Counted from the stretch's first letter, positions 9,410-19,990 are shown. The stretch: DNA of 64,000 bases from an uncultured Parasphingopyxis sp. (GCF_937129435.1 NZ_CAKZNF010000017.1:1-64000), one strand, 5' to 3'. Notes: a model not told the origin generated them from the letters alone. Made by a program: numbers and translations.

Positions 9410-10303
9410 TTATGAGGCGGTTCGCCCCGCTCCGAAGGCCGTGGCGTTGTTCGCCGCTAGCAGCGAGTCGATATCGTCTCCCGCATAATCGGGGTCGGCC
9501 GACGGACCGAAGGCGGCCAGCATCTCGGCGACCTGCGGCTCGACGAGCCGCTTCCATTCTTCGTGGGTGAAGATGTAGAATTCATCGGATGAGATCGCCT
9601 CGGCGACACGATCGCCGATGCACCGCGGATCCATGCCTGATGCGAGGACCCCACCCATCGCATCGGCCGTCTTTGCCGCCACGCCCGCCTCCTGCTCTCC
9701 CGGCCGCAAGTCCTTCGTCGTCTGCACGATCCGCGTCGCGGACATGCCGGGGCACAGCATCGATATGCCGACGCCCGTCCCGGCAAGCTCGTTGCGAAGC
9801 GACATGGCAATGCCGACCGTCGCGAATTTCGAACTGCAATAGGCGACGGAGACCGGCGGGGGCACGATGCCGACCATCGAGGCGGTAAGCACGACATGCC
9901 CCTCGCCTCGCCGCTTCATCGCGCCGAGAAAGCTGCGGCAGGCATAAAGATGGGCGTGCGCGTTGACCGCATAGGCCCAGCGCCAGACGTCCGGATCATA
10001 TTCCTCCAGCGCGCCGCTGCCGCCGCCGACCCCGGCGTTGCTGCACAGGATATCGACATGCCCGAAAGATGCTGCAGCCTCTTCCGCCTTCTGCCATTCC
10101 GCCTCTTCGGCCACATTGAACGCGACTGTTGCAACATCGGCGCCGGCCTGCCGCAATTCGGCGCCCGCCTCTTCGAGCCTCTCGGCGCTGATATCGGCGA
10201 TGATCAGCCGCGCGCCGCGTGCGGCCAGCGAATGCGCCATGGCCAGGCCGATGCCGCTCGCGGCGCCGGTGATGAGGGCCGTTTTTCCGGCGATTTGCGT
10301 CAT
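9410..10303 (-). CDS. Short-chain dehydrogenase/reductase
   Basis: ALITGAASGIGLAMAHSLAARGARLIIADIS, CSNAG, YCSSK active site. Confidence 0.93.
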   Translation of the reverse strand: MTQIAGKTALITGAASGIGLAMAHSLAARGARLIIADISAERLEEAGAELRQAGADVATVAFNVAEEAEWQKAEEAAASFGHVDILCSNAGVGGGSGALEEYDPDVWRWAYAVNAHAHLYACRSFLGAMKRRGEGHVVLTASMVGIVPPPVSVAYCSSKFATVGIAMSLRNELAGTGVGISMLCPGMSATRIVQTTKDLRPGEQEAGVAAKTADAMGGVLASGMDPRCIGDRVAEAISSDEFYIFTHEEWKRLVEPQVAEMLAAFGPSADPDYAGDDIDSLLAANNATAFGAGRTAS

Positions 10304-10307
10304 CGAT

Positions 10308-11045
10308 TCATTCCTTTTGGTGGCTGGCCTGGCTCGCCCGGGCGGCCGATTTGTGCAGATTGTCGCCGAACAGGTTCGACCATTGTTCGTCGGTCAGCAC
10401 CGGCCGGGCACTCGAGAGATTGGCGGCATTCTTGACATCGGTTCCGCGTTCGACCGCCGGCCGTGCGCCGATCGTGTCGAACCAGGACTGGATCGCGGGA
10501 AAGTCCGCCAGATCGAAATCGATCGCGCGGATCGCCCGGACCCAGGGCCAGGTGGCGATATCGGCGATCGAATATTCCTCGGCGAGGAAATCGGCTTCGG
10601 TCAGCCGCCGTTCGAGGACGTGGAGGAGGCGGATGGTCTCCTTGCGATAGCGGGTGACGGGATAGTCTTGCCCCTCGGGCGCATAGCGGATGAAATGATG
10701 GGCTTGACCCTGCATCGGCCCGAAGCCGGCCATTTGCCACATCAGCCATTGCTGCGCCTGCGACCGCCGGCGCGGATCGTCGGGAAGGAGCTGTCCCGAT
10801 TTCTCGGCAAGATAGAGCAAAATGGCGCCGGATTCGAACACCGGCAGCGGCTGTCCGCCGCCGACGGGGTCATGATCGACGATGGCCGGCAGCCGGCCAT
10901 TGGGATTCACCTCCCGGAATTCGGGCGTCAGATGCTCGCCGGCGAGCATGTCCATCTTGATCAGACGATGCTCGAGCCCGGTCTCTTCGAGCATGATCGA
11001 AACCTTGTGCCCGTTCGGCGTGGGCGTGAAATAGACGTCGATCAT
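10308..11045 (-). CDS. Glutathione S-transferase (Nu/YfcG-like)
   Basis: MIDVYFTPTPNGHKVSIMLEETGL...NPNGRLPAIVDHD...FESGAILLYLAEKSG; ATG at 11045. Confidence 0.9.
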   Translation of the reverse strand: MIDVYFTPTPNGHKVSIMLEETGLEHRLIKMDMLAGEHLTPEFREVNPNGRLPAIVDHDPVGGGQPLPVFESGAILLYLAEKSGQLLPDDPRRRSQAQQWLMWQMAGFGPMQGQAHHFIRYAPEGQDYPVTRYRKETIRLLHVLERRLTEADFLAEEYSIADIATWPWVRAIRAIDFDLADFPAIQSWFDTIGARPAVERGTDVKNAANLSSARPVLTDEQWSNLFGDNLHKSAARASQASHQKE

Positions 11046-11542
11046 GATGCGGCCTCCTTGTTCTGCTTTGCCCGTGCGCTCGCGAAGACGAGATCGAAGA
11101 CATCCTTGCCCGCCGGATAGCCGGCCACCGTCAGCCGGCAGGCCGCGATGCGCCAACCCTGGCCAGTGCGGACCAGCTCATGCCGGTAATCGCCGACAAG
11201 ATCGCCAAAGAGGGTCGTGCCGCCGGCCGTGATGAAATGCGCGGCGTCCACGGCACTGGTGACCGTCGCGCCATCATCGCTGCGGGCATAGCGCATGTTG
11301 GAGAGCCGGTGCCGCGTCGCATCAAAATAACCGAGCAGTTTGCAGCGTTCGGCCCAGGCGGCGGCCGGAATTCGCGCTTTGAGCGAACCGATGGCGGCGT
11401 AGTCTATGTCGACTTGGTCGGTGAAGAGCTCGCGAAACCCGTCCCAGTCACCGGCGTCCAGGCGATCGGCATAGTCCATGACGAGGTCGATGCAGGCCGC
11501 ACGATCGGCGGCGCTCACGTCATCTGCTTTGTCCAATGTCAT
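11042..11542 (-). CDS. SnoaL-like / nuclear transport factor 2 family protein
   Basis: AACIDLVMDYADRLDAGDWDGFRELFTDQVDIDY...; ATG at 11542, overlaps GST start. Confidence 0.8.
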   Translation of the reverse strand: MTLDKADDVSAADRAACIDLVMDYADRLDAGDWDGFRELFTDQVDIDYAAIGSLKARIPAAAWAERCKLLGYFDATRHRLSNMRYARSDDGATVTSAVDAAHFITAGGTTLFGDLVGDYRHELVRTGQGWRIAACRLTVAGYPAGKDVFDLVFASARAKQNKEAAS

Positions 11543-11769
11543 GCCTCCTGCCGCTCGTCCGCCGCCATCTTCGCGAACTGCCGCAGCAGGGGAATGCCGC
11601 GACCCACCTCTCCAGCACGCGCGGCCACATACCAACGGTTGCGAAGCAGCGGCGTATCGCGATCGGCGATATCCCCGGGCGTCTTCGACGGTTCGCATTG
11701 GGAAGAGGTCATAACAGCCAAAGCGGCTCGGCCGATCTCTCGGGCCAAGCCGCCTTGGGGTTCATGCAT
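11539..11769 (-). pseudogene. Truncated N-terminal remnant of a Rieske-type aromatic oxygenase
   Basis: 76 aa ORF contains TPLLRNRWYVAARAGEVGRGIPL, typical of the first ~30 residues of vanillate/phthalate-type Rieske oxygenases, then stops; no Rieske CxH/CxxH or Fe site follows. Confidence 0.5.
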
Positions 11770-11793
11770 CGATCCTGCAATGCGCCGGTGCGA

Positions 11794-14055
11794 TCAGAAC
11801 CGGAACCCGGCTTCCACCGCGACGCTCCGTGCCGGTTCCAGATAATGGATCGAGCGCGTCACATTGGTGATCGGGAACGGTAGGCGGAAGGAACTGCCGG
11901 CCGTCAATTCGTTCGTCAGGTTCCGGCCGACCAGCGCCACATGCCACCGATCGTCCGCGTCGCTTACCTGCACGCGCATGTCGATCTTCGCATAGCCTTC
12001 CTGGTAACCGAAATTTGGATCCTGATTATCCGAGTTGAAATAGCCCGACCGTGCCGAAATGATGCCTGTAATATCGAGATCGAGGTTCGGCGACAGCGGC
12101 AGCCAGACATGGCCCTGCATCGTAGCTGAGAGATCGGACACATAGGGCAGGGGCGCACCGGCGATGTTGTTCACCGCAATGCTGGCCGGGTCCGCCGGGT
12201 TGCATTCGCTCAGCGGCTGCGTCGCGAGACAGGCAGCGCCCGGATAATCGAGATAGCGGATATCCTGATAGGCGGCCGAAACCTGGAGATCGAAATTCTC
12301 GCTCGCATTCCAGATGAAGGTCGCTTCGGCGCCGGTCGATGCGGCGCTGGCGGCGTTGCCCGTCTGGTAGGTCGAGATGGTCGGATTGTAGACAGAGACC
12401 TGCAGATTCTTGAACCGCGTGTCATAGACCGAGAGATTGAAAGTCGCCTCTCCGAAGACCGCACGCACGCCAGCTTCGTAGTTGGTCGAGCGTTCGGGCT
12501 CGTACTGGAAAGTCGCGTCGGTCGTTCCGTAGGTGTTGCTGACGAAGCCTCCCGATTTCGAACCCCGGCCATAGGTCGCATAGACCATCACGTCGTCGCT
12601 AATGTCGTATTGGACGGTGATCGACGGGTCGAGATTGTCTTCGGACCGCGAACCCGATGCCTGGGTAAGCGGGCGCAGCGGAAACGGGCCGTAAATAAGA
12701 TCGCCGTCAAACGTCGCATCCTTGCTGGTGTGGGTGTAGCGCAAGCTGCCGATAAAACGCAGCGCATCCGTCGCGTTCCACGTTGCCTGCCCGAACACCG
12801 AATAGGATTCCGATTCCTGGTCGAAGATGGTGTTTAGCAGGCCGAAATAGTTGAGCGCGGCGTTGTTGATGTTGAACCCGCCGAACTGGTCGAGATGATA
12901 GTCTGAGGTGTCGTAATAGGCGCCGACGATGAACTCGATCGGGCGTCCGGTCGGAGATAGCAGGCGGACTTCCTGCGAGAACTGATCGAAATTTTCCGGG
13001 AAACTGTTGTACACCGAATTGTTGACGGTCCCGCCGCCGGGGATCCGCTGATCGAAACCATTGACGATATTGGAGTCAAACCAGGAATAGCCGGTGATCG
13101 AGGTCAGCGTGTAATCGCCGATTTCGACATTGGCGGTGGCGGACAAGATCAGCGTTTCGCCATCGATACCCTCTTCGCCGAGCGCTGCGGTTTCGAGGAA
13201 TCGCTCCTGCCGCAGGTTCGGACGCGTGTTGACATCGTCCGATACGGAGATTCCGCCACGGATTTCCTGATTGCCATATTCCGCGCGCAGTGTGAGGTCG
13301 AACATCGGCGACGGCTCCCAAAGAAGCGTGGCGCGTATCAACTGCTGTTCGGTCGAGGGGTCGTCGCGACCGGTCGCGAGATTTTCGATGTAGCCGTCCT
13401 GATCGACGAGCCGACCTGCCAGACGGAAGCTGAGTGTATCGGAGATTGGACCGGATACGTGGCCGTTCAGCTCATAGCCTTCGTAGCTGAAGTTGTAGCT
13501 GCCGGTAAGCGCGGCCTCGAACTCGTCGGTCGGACCGGCCGAGACGATGCTGACGGCGCCTGCAGCGGTGTTCTTCCCGAATAGCGCGCCCTGTGGCCCG
13601 CGCAGAACTTCAACACGTTCGATATCGAAGAAGGGCGCCTGAGCCTGGCGGTTCCGACCCGCATAAATGCCGTCGATATACAGGCTGACTGCCTGGTCGA
13701 ATGAGAAGTTGGAGGGCGGCGAGCCGAAGCCGCGAATATAGATGACGTCGTTGCCCGCCGTCGTCTGCACGGCAACATTTGGCACATAAGCGGAGATGTC
13801 GCGAAAGTCGTTAACGTTGAAATCGGTGAGCGTTTCGCCGGAGACGACCTCCATCGAGATCGGCACGTCCTGGATACCCTGTTCGCGCTTTTGAGCCGTC
13901 ACAATAATGGGAGCGTTCGTGCTCGACGCCTGCCGAACCGTAACCTCCGAGAGGTCGCTGCCATTATCGTCCTGCGCATGGGCCGGAGCCTGGGCCCCGA
14001 TAGCCAGCGCCGCTGCGGCGCTGCCGTACATAAGATCGCGGAGTTTGCCGTTCAT
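11794..14055 (-). CDS. TonB-dependent receptor
   Basis: PIIVTAQKREQGIQDVPISMEVVSGETL, YIDGIYAGRNRQAQAPFFDIERVEVLRGPQGALFGKN; ATG at 14055. Confidence 0.95.
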   Translation of the reverse strand: MNGKLRDLMYGSAAAALAIGAQAPAHAQDDNGSDLSEVTVRQASSTNAPIIVTAQKREQGIQDVPISMEVVSGETLTDFNVNDFRDISAYVPNVAVQTTAGNDVIYIRGFGSPPSNFSFDQAVSLYIDGIYAGRNRQAQAPFFDIERVEVLRGPQGALFGKNTAAGAVSIVSAGPTDEFEAALTGSYNFSYEGYELNGHVSGPISDTLSFRLAGRLVDQDGYIENLATGRDDPSTEQQLIRATLLWEPSPMFDLTLRAEYGNQEIRGGISVSDDVNTRPNLRQERFLETAALGEEGIDGETLILSATANVEIGDYTLTSITGYSWFDSNIVNGFDQRIPGGGTVNNSVYNSFPENFDQFSQEVRLLSPTGRPIEFIVGAYYDTSDYHLDQFGGFNINNAALNYFGLLNTIFDQESESYSVFGQATWNATDALRFIGSLRYTHTSKDATFDGDLIYGPFPLRPLTQASGSRSEDNLDPSITVQYDISDDVMVYATYGRGSKSGGFVSNTYGTTDATFQYEPERSTNYEAGVRAVFGEATFNLSVYDTRFKNLQVSVYNPTISTYQTGNAASAASTGAEATFIWNASENFDLQVSAAYQDIRYLDYPGAACLATQPLSECNPADPASIAVNNIAGAPLPYVSDLSATMQGHVWLPLSPNLDLDITGIISARSGYFNSDNQDPNFGYQEGYAKIDMRVQVSDADDRWHVALVGRNLTNELTAGSSFRLPFPITNVTRSIHYLEPARSVAVEAGFRF

Positions 14056-14121
14056 TGTGATCCCTCTCCTGAGCTTTATCGTTGTGCCCGTCCTGCCTTT
14101 CGGGGTCGGGCAAGTCAATCC

Positions 14122-14135
14122 CTTAGTTTGCTAAC
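14122..14135. promoter_or_regulatory. Regulon palindrome cTTAG-TTTG-CTAAc between TonB receptor(-) and GST(+)
   Basis: Full TTAG-N4-CTAA match. Confidence 0.6.
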
Positions 14136-14194
14136 TAATAGAGGTGTGATACCTCTGCCACTAAGAGCAACACAAGGGCTGGGAGAAGCGAGCG

Positions 14195-14899
14195 ATGATC
14201 ACATTATATGGAGGGCCGACGCCGAACGCACGCAAGGTCGGAATCGCGCTTTACGAGCTGGCGATGGAATGGGAACTCCACCCGGTGGACATCCTGGAGG
14301 GCGATCAGCTCACCCCCGAATTCCTCACGCTCAATCCCAACAACAAGACGCCGGTAATCGTCGATCATGACGGGCCCGATGGCGGAGACTTCGTGCTCGC
14401 CGAATCGGGCGCGATCCTGATCTACCTCGCCGAAAAGGCGGGCCGGTTGATCCCCGATGAACCGCGCGCCCGCTCGCGGTGCTTCCAATGGCTGATGTTT
14501 CAGATGTCGGGTATCGGGCCGATGTTCGGGCAGGCCGTGCACTTCACCCATTATGCGGCCGAAAGGCACGAATACCCCATTGCCCGCTACACCCGTGAAG
14601 TCGATCGGCTACTGATGGTGCTGAATGGCCGGCTGGGCGAGGCCGAATGGCTGGCGGGGCAAGACTATTCGATCGCCGACATCGCCACCCTGCCCTTCCT
14701 TCGCCGTATCCTGATCGAGCGCGGCGGCGAATTTCCCGATATCGAGCGTTGGGCGACGGCGATGCTGGCGCGTCCGGCGGTCGAGAAAGGAATGGCCGTC
14801 GGCGTCGCCCGCAAGGAAGTCGTCGAAGGCGGACTGCAGGGGTTCACCGACGAGCACCGCGAAATCCTCTGGGGAGACCGGCAGCACCGCCCGCGATAA
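14195..14899 (+). CDS. Glutathione S-transferase family protein
   Basis: MITLYGGPTPNARKVGIALYELAMEWELHPVDILEGDQLTPEFLTLNPNNKTPVIVDHD...ESGAILIYLAEKAG. Confidence 0.9.
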   Translation: MITLYGGPTPNARKVGIALYELAMEWELHPVDILEGDQLTPEFLTLNPNNKTPVIVDHDGPDGGDFVLAESGAILIYLAEKAGRLIPDEPRARSRCFQWLMFQMSGIGPMFGQAVHFTHYAAERHEYPIARYTREVDRLLMVLNGRLGEAEWLAGQDYSIADIATLPFLRRILIERGGEFPDIERWATAMLARPAVEKGMAVGVARKEVVEGGLQGFTDEHREILWGDRQHRPR

Positions 14900-14915
14900 T
14901 GCCGGCCGAGCCGCC

Positions 14916-15638
14916 TTAGCGCTGGACCGCGCCGTGCATCCGGTCGCCGAACATGTTCGACCACTCGTCATCGGAGAGACGCTGGTTGCGTCCCATATAT
15001 TTGTCGGGCGCCTTGAAGACCGGATCGTTCATCGCGCGCCGAACGGCGGGGCGGGCCGCGATGCGATCGAACCAGTCGGCGATGGCCGGATAGCCTTCGA
15101 ACCCGATCCCCATGACATGCGACGCGGCACGGCCCGGCCAGACCGCAATGTCGGCGATCGAATAGGCATCGCCGGCAAGATATGGCGCTTCGGAGAGCCT
15201 GTTTTCGAGAACGCGGAGCAGCCGTTCGAGTTCGCGCGTGTAGCGGGCGACGGCATAGTCTTGTCCGTCGGGTGCATAGCGGAGGAAATGGCTCGCCTGC
15301 CCGCCCATCGGCCCGAGCCCGGCGACCTGCCAGGTCAGCCATTGCAGCGCGAGACTGCGCCCGCGCCCCTCGGCATCGAGCAACAGGCCGCTCTTTTCGG
15401 CGAGATATTGCAGGATTGCGCCCGATTCGAAGACGGCAAAAGGTGCTCCGCCGTCCACCGGCGCATGATCGACGATCGCAGGGAGCTTGTGGTTGGGGTT
15501 GATCGTGCCAAATGCCGGATCGAGATGATCGCCCTCGAAGATGTCGTAGGGCGTCACGCGATAGGCGAGCCCCGTCTCCTCGAGCATGATCGCGATCTTC
15601 TGCCCGTTGGGCGTCGCCGCATAATGGAGTTCGATCAT
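14916..15638 (-). CDS. Glutathione S-transferase family protein
   Basis: MIELHYAATPNGQKIAIMLEETGLAYRVTPYDIFEGDHLDPAFGTINPNHKLPAIVDHAP...ESGAILQYLAEKSG. Confidence 0.9.
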   Translation of the reverse strand: MIELHYAATPNGQKIAIMLEETGLAYRVTPYDIFEGDHLDPAFGTINPNHKLPAIVDHAPVDGGAPFAVFESGAILQYLAEKSGLLLDAEGRGRSLALQWLTWQVAGLGPMGGQASHFLRYAPDGQDYAVARYTRELERLLRVLENRLSEAPYLAGDAYSIADIAVWPGRAASHVMGIGFEGYPAIADWFDRIAARPAVRRAMNDPVFKAPDKYMGRNQRLSDDEWSNMFGDRMHGAVQR

Positions 15639-15653
15639 TGCCGGGCGGGCACG

Positions 15654-16040
15654 TCAGTCGAACGTCTTGCGGAATTCGGCGACATGCGCCGAATCGAGAT
15701 ATTCGTCGATCCGCGAAATCTTGCCATCACGCACCTGGACGATCAGCGCGCCGGGCATCGCCAGTCGTGCACCGTCCTTGCGCGTGCCCCGGAGGACATG
15801 CTGCTGGACGAACCCGCCGTCGAACACCTCGACGCGGCGATTGTCGTAATGGCGATCGCTCAGCCGCCCGACCATCCCCTTCAGCGTTTCGAGATTTTCG
15901 GCCTTACTCTGCTCGGCATCGTCGAAATTGTGCCAGATCACGGCATCGTCGGTATAGCTGTCGCGCACCGTTTCGATATCGCCGCGTTCGATCGCATCGA
16001 AAAATCCCTGGGCCAGCGCCCGGATTGCAGCCTCGTCCAT
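15654..16040 (-). CDS. SnoaL-like / NTF2-fold protein
   Basis: MDEAAIRALAQGFFDAIERGDIETVRDSYTDDAVIWHN; AAGGAG upstream of ATG 16040. Confidence 0.85.
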   Translation of the reverse strand: MDEAAIRALAQGFFDAIERGDIETVRDSYTDDAVIWHNFDDAEQSKAENLETLKGMVGRLSDRHYDNRRVEVFDGGFVQQHVLRGTRKDGARLAMPGALIVQVRDGKISRIDEYLDSAHVAEFRKTFD

Positions 16041-16101
16041 TCCGCAATTCTCCTTTATGCTCGCTCGAGCCGACGTCATCGACGCGCCCTGCCCTTTTAT
16101 C

Positions 16102-16115
16102 CTTAGCTATCTAAC
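16102..16115. promoter_or_regulatory. Regulon palindrome cTTAG-CTAT-CTAAc between SnoaL(-) and VOC(+)
   Basis: Full TTAG-N4-CTAA match. Confidence 0.6.
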
Positions 16116-16196
16116 TATAGCAGAGGCGGCAGGCCCGTCCAGCGCATTGACCCAACCCGGAGAGTCGAATATACTTTGAAAGCTAAGGAGATCGAG

Positions 16197-16754
16197 ATGC
16201 AGAGCAAAAAGAACCCCGAATTCGAACTGATGGGCGTCAACCACCTCGCGCTGGTGTGCCGCGACATGAAGAAGACCGTCGAATTCTACCGCGACAAGCT
16301 TGGCATGCCGCTAGTGAAGACGATCGATCTGCCGCGCGGTCTCGGCCAGCACTTCTTCTTCGACGTAGGCAATGGCGACTGCATCGCCTTTTTCTGGTTC
16401 CCCGATGCGCCCGATGGCGAACCCGGCATCCAGGCCCCTGCCGCGTTGCCAACGCAGGGATCGTTCGTTTCTGCCTATGGCTCGATGAACCATATCGCGA
16501 TCAACGTCCCGGCCGAAAAGTTCGACGAATATTACGACCGACTGATCGAGAAGGGCATCGAGGTCACCAAGAAGCTGAATCACGACAATTCGCCCGCAGG
16601 TTCGAACGAGGCCGTGACCGACGATGTGTATGTGCGCTCGGTCTACTTCTTCGACCCCGACGGCATCTGCCTGGAATTCGCCGCGTGGACAAAGGAATTC
16701 ACCGACGCGGATGTCGCCCACGAACCGCGAAGCGCGGTCACCGTTGACGCCTGA
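16197..16754 (+). CDS. VOC / glyoxalase family protein
   Basis: GVNHLALVCRDMKKTVEFYRDKLGMPLVKTIDLP...SVYFFDPDGICLEFAAW; AAGGAG before ATG 16197. Confidence 0.9.
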   Translation: MQSKKNPEFELMGVNHLALVCRDMKKTVEFYRDKLGMPLVKTIDLPRGLGQHFFFDVGNGDCIAFFWFPDAPDGEPGIQAPAALPTQGSFVSAYGSMNHIAINVPAEKFDEYYDRLIEKGIEVTKKLNHDNSPAGSNEAVTDDVYVRSVYFFDPDGICLEFAAWTKEFTDADVAHEPRSAVTVDA

Positions 16755-16768
16755 CAGCGGCCCATGAA

Positions 16769-17353
16769 ATGAGCGGTGTAAGGCGAGTCTCCGGCCTATG
16801 CGTTGCGCTCGACCGTGACGATGTCGACACCGATCAGATCCTGCCCGCCGATCATATGAAGGGATTGTCCCGTCACGGGCTTGGCGCACATCTTTTTGCA
16901 AGATTGCGCCTCGATTCGACAGGGTTACCCGACCCCGCGTTCATGCTGAACCGTCACTGTGCCGAGCCACCGGCGATCCTGCTCGTCGGCGGAAATTTCG
17001 GATGCGGGTCTTCGCGCGAGCATGCGGTCTGGGCACTCATCGACCAAGGCATCGGCTGCTTGATCGGAACGAGTTTCGGAACCATTTTCGCCAACAACTG
17101 CCGCAAGAACGGGCTGGTCGCTGCGCGCGTAACGGCGGCGGACCGAAGCGCCCTGCGCGAGGCGGTCGGCAAGGACGGCTGCCGACTGGCCGTGAATCTC
17201 GAGCGCTGCGAGATCGAGATGGATGGCGCCCCCTTCTGCCGGTTCGCCATATCGGAGATCGACCGGAAGATGCTGCTCGCCGGCGGCGACGAAATCGATC
17301 GCACGCTCGCACATCTTCCCGCGATCGAACAGTACGAACGCGGCGCGCTATAA
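16769..17353 (+). CDS. 3-isopropylmalate dehydratase small-subunit (LeuD)-like protein
   Basis: [48 protein letters not shown]. Confidence 0.9.
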   Translation: MSGVRRVSGLCVALDRDDVDTDQILPADHMKGLSRHGLGAHLFARLRLDSTGLPDPAFMLNRHCAEPPAILLVGGNFGCGSSREHAVWALIDQGIGCLIGTSFGTIFANNCRKNGLVAARVTAADRSALREAVGKDGCRLAVNLERCEIEMDGAPFCRFAISEIDRKMLLAGGDEIDRTLAHLPAIEQYERGAL

Positions 17354-18754
17354 CAGCCGCGGATCGGCGATCGTGCCGGCGATGGCCGTCGCGGCCGCCA
17401 TCGCCGGCCCCATCAGGTGCGTCCTTCCATCGCGGCCCTGGCGATGTTCGAAATTGCGGTTCGATGTCGAGGCGCAGCGCTCGCCTCCCCCCAACTTGTC
17501 GGCGTTCATCCCGACGCACATCGAGCAACCCGGATCGCGCCATTCGAATCCCGCCGACCGGAAAATCACATCGAGTCCCTCCGCTTCGGCCTGCCGCCGG
17601 ACGGCGGCCGAACCCGGCACGACGATCGCCCGGACATTGTCCGCCACGACGCCCCGTCTCGCGATATCGGCCGCGGCACGCAGATCCTCGATCCGGCTGT
17701 TTGTGCAGGAGCCGATGAATACCTGATCGATGGGAATATTCGTCATCGGCGTGCCGGGCACCAGGTTCATGTAGCGCAAGGCGCGCTCGGCCTGGAGCCG
17801 TCCAGCCCCATCGGCAAAGTCCTCGATGCCGGGAATCGACTCGCCAATCGGAACGCATTGGGCGGGCGTGGTGCCCCAGCTCACCATCGGTTTCACCCTC
17901 GCCCCGTCGATGACGACCTCCCTGTCGAAGCCTGCATCCCAGTCCGAATGCAGCTCGCTCCAACTGCGCATCTTCGCATGCAAGGTACCACCCTTCGGCG
18001 CGTCTGGGCAATTGGCGAGATAGTCGATCGTCACGCGGTCCGGGGCGACAAGCCCTGCTCGTGCGCCCATCTCGACGCTCATGTTGCAGAGCGTCATCCG
18101 GCCCTCCATCGACAGCGCCGCAACAGCCCTGCCGGAAAATTCGACGACATGATCCAGTGCGCCGTCGACGCCGATCCGGGCCAGGATGTGAAGCGCAAGG
18201 TCCTTGGCGCCTATGCCGTGCGGCAAGACACCGTCGACACGAATGCGCATATTGCGCGCACGGCTCTGGCGGATCGTCTGGGTCGCGAGCACATGTTCGA
18301 TTTCCGACGTGCCGATACCGAAAGCCAGCGCCCCGAAGGCGCCATGCGTCGAGCTGTGGCTGTCCCCGCACACGATCACCATGCCCGGCAGCGTGCGTCC
18401 GCGCTCGGGCGCGACGACATGGACGATGCCGCCGCGTGGATCACCCATCGCATAATGTTCGATGCCGGAACGCGCGCTGTTGTCGCGCAGCGCTTCGAGC
18501 TGTGCGCGGGCGAGTGGATCGAAAAGCGCGTCGAGCCCGGCCGATTGCCCCTCGGTCGGGACGTTGTGATCGGCGAGCGCCAGCGTGCGTTCGGGCCGGC
18601 GCACCGATCGCCCGGCCAGCCGCAACCCTTCGAAGGCCTGAGGCGAAGTGACCTCGTGGAGCAGATGGAGATCCACATAGAGCAGCGTCTCGCCCGCATC
18701 CTCGGCGACGATGCGGCTGTCCCAGATCTTGTCGTAGAGCGTCCGGCCGGACAC
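17348..18754 (-). CDS. 3-isopropylmalate dehydratase large-subunit (LeuC)-like protein; likely GTG start 18754
   Basis: [65 protein letters not shown]. Confidence 0.92.
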   Translation of the reverse strand: MSGRTLYDKIWDSRIVAEDAGETLLYVDLHLLHEVTSPQAFEGLRLAGRSVRRPERTLALADHNVPTEGQSAGLDALFDPLARAQLEALRDNSARSGIEHYAMGDPRGGIVHVVAPERGRTLPGMVIVCGDSHSSTHGAFGALAFGIGTSEIEHVLATQTIRQSRARNMRIRVDGVLPHGIGAKDLALHILARIGVDGALDHVVEFSGRAVAALSMEGRMTLCNMSVEMGARAGLVAPDRVTIDYLANCPDAPKGGTLHAKMRSWSELHSDWDAGFDREVVIDGARVKPMVSWGTTPAQCVPIGESIPGIEDFADGAGRLQAERALRYMNLVPGTPMTNIPIDQVFIGSCTNSRIEDLRAAADIARRGVVADNVRAIVVPGSAAVRRQAEAEGLDVIFRSAGFEWRDPGCSMCVGMNADKLGGGERCASTSNRNFEHRQGRDGRTHLMGPAMAAATAIAGTIADPRLL

Positions 18755-18758
18755 GGCC

Positions 18759-19973
18759 TCAGATGACGCCCTTGGCGGCGAGCGCCTCGCGCTCGTCGTC
18801 GTCGAGGCCGAGCGCACCGAGGATCTCGGCATTGTCCGCGCCCACGCTCGCCGGTGCCGCCGCCCGCACCGCGCCCGGCGTTCGCGACAGCTTCGGAAAG
18901 ACCGACTGCATCTGCAGCGATCCATGGTTTTTCGTCATGACCGAAACGATCGCCTCGCGCGCCTTGAAATGCGCGTCGGCGAGCATGTCTTCGGCGGTGA
19001 ATATCCGGCCTGCGGGTACGGCGTGCTCGGTCATCACCGCCTCGACATCGGCAACCGTCCTGTCGCGGGTCCAGTCGGCAATCAGCGCGTCGAGCTCGTC
19101 CTGATGCTGCCCGCGCGCGGCATGGGTGGCATAGCGCGGATCGTCGGTAAGATCGGGGCGACCCATCGCCGCGGCGAGCCGCGCGAACACCTGGTCGTGA
19201 TTGGCCGCGATCAGATATTCGCCATCGCTGCAGCGATAGACATTGGACGGCGCGATGCCCGGCAGGATCGGGCCCGATCGCTCCCGCACGAACCCGGTTG
19301 CGTCATAATCGGGCACGAGGCTTTCCATCATCTGGAACACCGCCTCGTAAAGCGCCGAATCGACGACCTGCCCCTTGCCGCTGCTTTCCCTCTCCCGAAG
19401 CGCCGCGAGCGCGCCAAGCGCGCCGAACGTCCCGGCAAGGCTGTCGCCGATCGAAACGCCGAGGCGCGAAGGCGGCCGATCGGGGTCGCCGACCAGGCCG
19501 CGCCAGCCGCCCATCGCTTCGCCGATCCCGCCGAAACCCGTACGCTGCGCATAGGGACCGTTCTGTCCATAGCCGGAAATCCGCACGACGATGAGGCCGG
19601 GATTGTCGGCCATCAGCGTCTCGGGCGCGAGATTCCAGCGTTCGAGCGTACCGGGGCGGAAATTCTCGATGAGGATATCGGCATCGGCGACGAGGCGGCG
19701 GGCCAGCTCCTGCCCCTCGGGCTCGCGCAGGTTGAGCGAGACCGAGCGCTTGTTGCGCGCGATCACTTCCCACCAGACCGGCGGATCGCCGCGACCCCAT
19801 TGACGCATCGGATCGCCCGCTCCCGGCGGCTCGACCTTGATCACATCGGCGCCCATGTCGCCCAGCAGCTGTGCGCAGAAGGGTCCAGCTATAAGCTGAC
19901 CGAATTCGATGACGCGAAGTCCTGCCAACGGTCCCGGCACCGCTACCTCCCATGCGGACTTCGGCCCGCTCAT
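18759..19973 (-). CDS. CaiB/BaiF (family III) CoA-transferase
   Basis: [47 protein letters not shown]...[14 protein letters not shown]. Confidence 0.95.
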   Translation of the reverse strand: MSGPKSAWEVAVPGPLAGLRVIEFGQLIAGPFCAQLLGDMGADVIKVEPPGAGDPMRQWGRGDPPVWWEVIARNKRSVSLNLREPEGQELARRLVADADILIENFRPGTLERWNLAPETLMADNPGLIVVRISGYGQNGPYAQRTGFGGIGEAMGGWRGLVGDPDRPPSRLGVSIGDSLAGTFGALGALAALRERESSGKGQVVDSALYEAVFQMMESLVPDYDATGFVRERSGPILPGIAPSNVYRCSDGEYLIAANHDQVFARLAAAMGRPDLTDDPRYATHAARGQHQDELDALIADWTRDRTVADVEAVMTEHAVPAGRIFTAEDMLADAHFKAREAIVSVMTKNHGSLQMQSVFPKLSRTPGAVRAAAPASVGADNAEILGALGLDDDEREALAAKGVI

Positions 19974-19976
19974 TTA

Positions 19977-19990
19977 CTTAGCTTTCTAAG
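19977..19990. promoter_or_regulatory. Regulon palindrome CTTAG-CTTT-CTAAG immediately upstream of CoA-transferase start (19973, -)
   Basis: Full match with extended 5-bp arms. Confidence 0.6.

Noticed and set aside
14155-14170. Extra half-site CACTAAGAGC near the GST promoter
   Set aside because: Only a half-site; insufficient to call an operator
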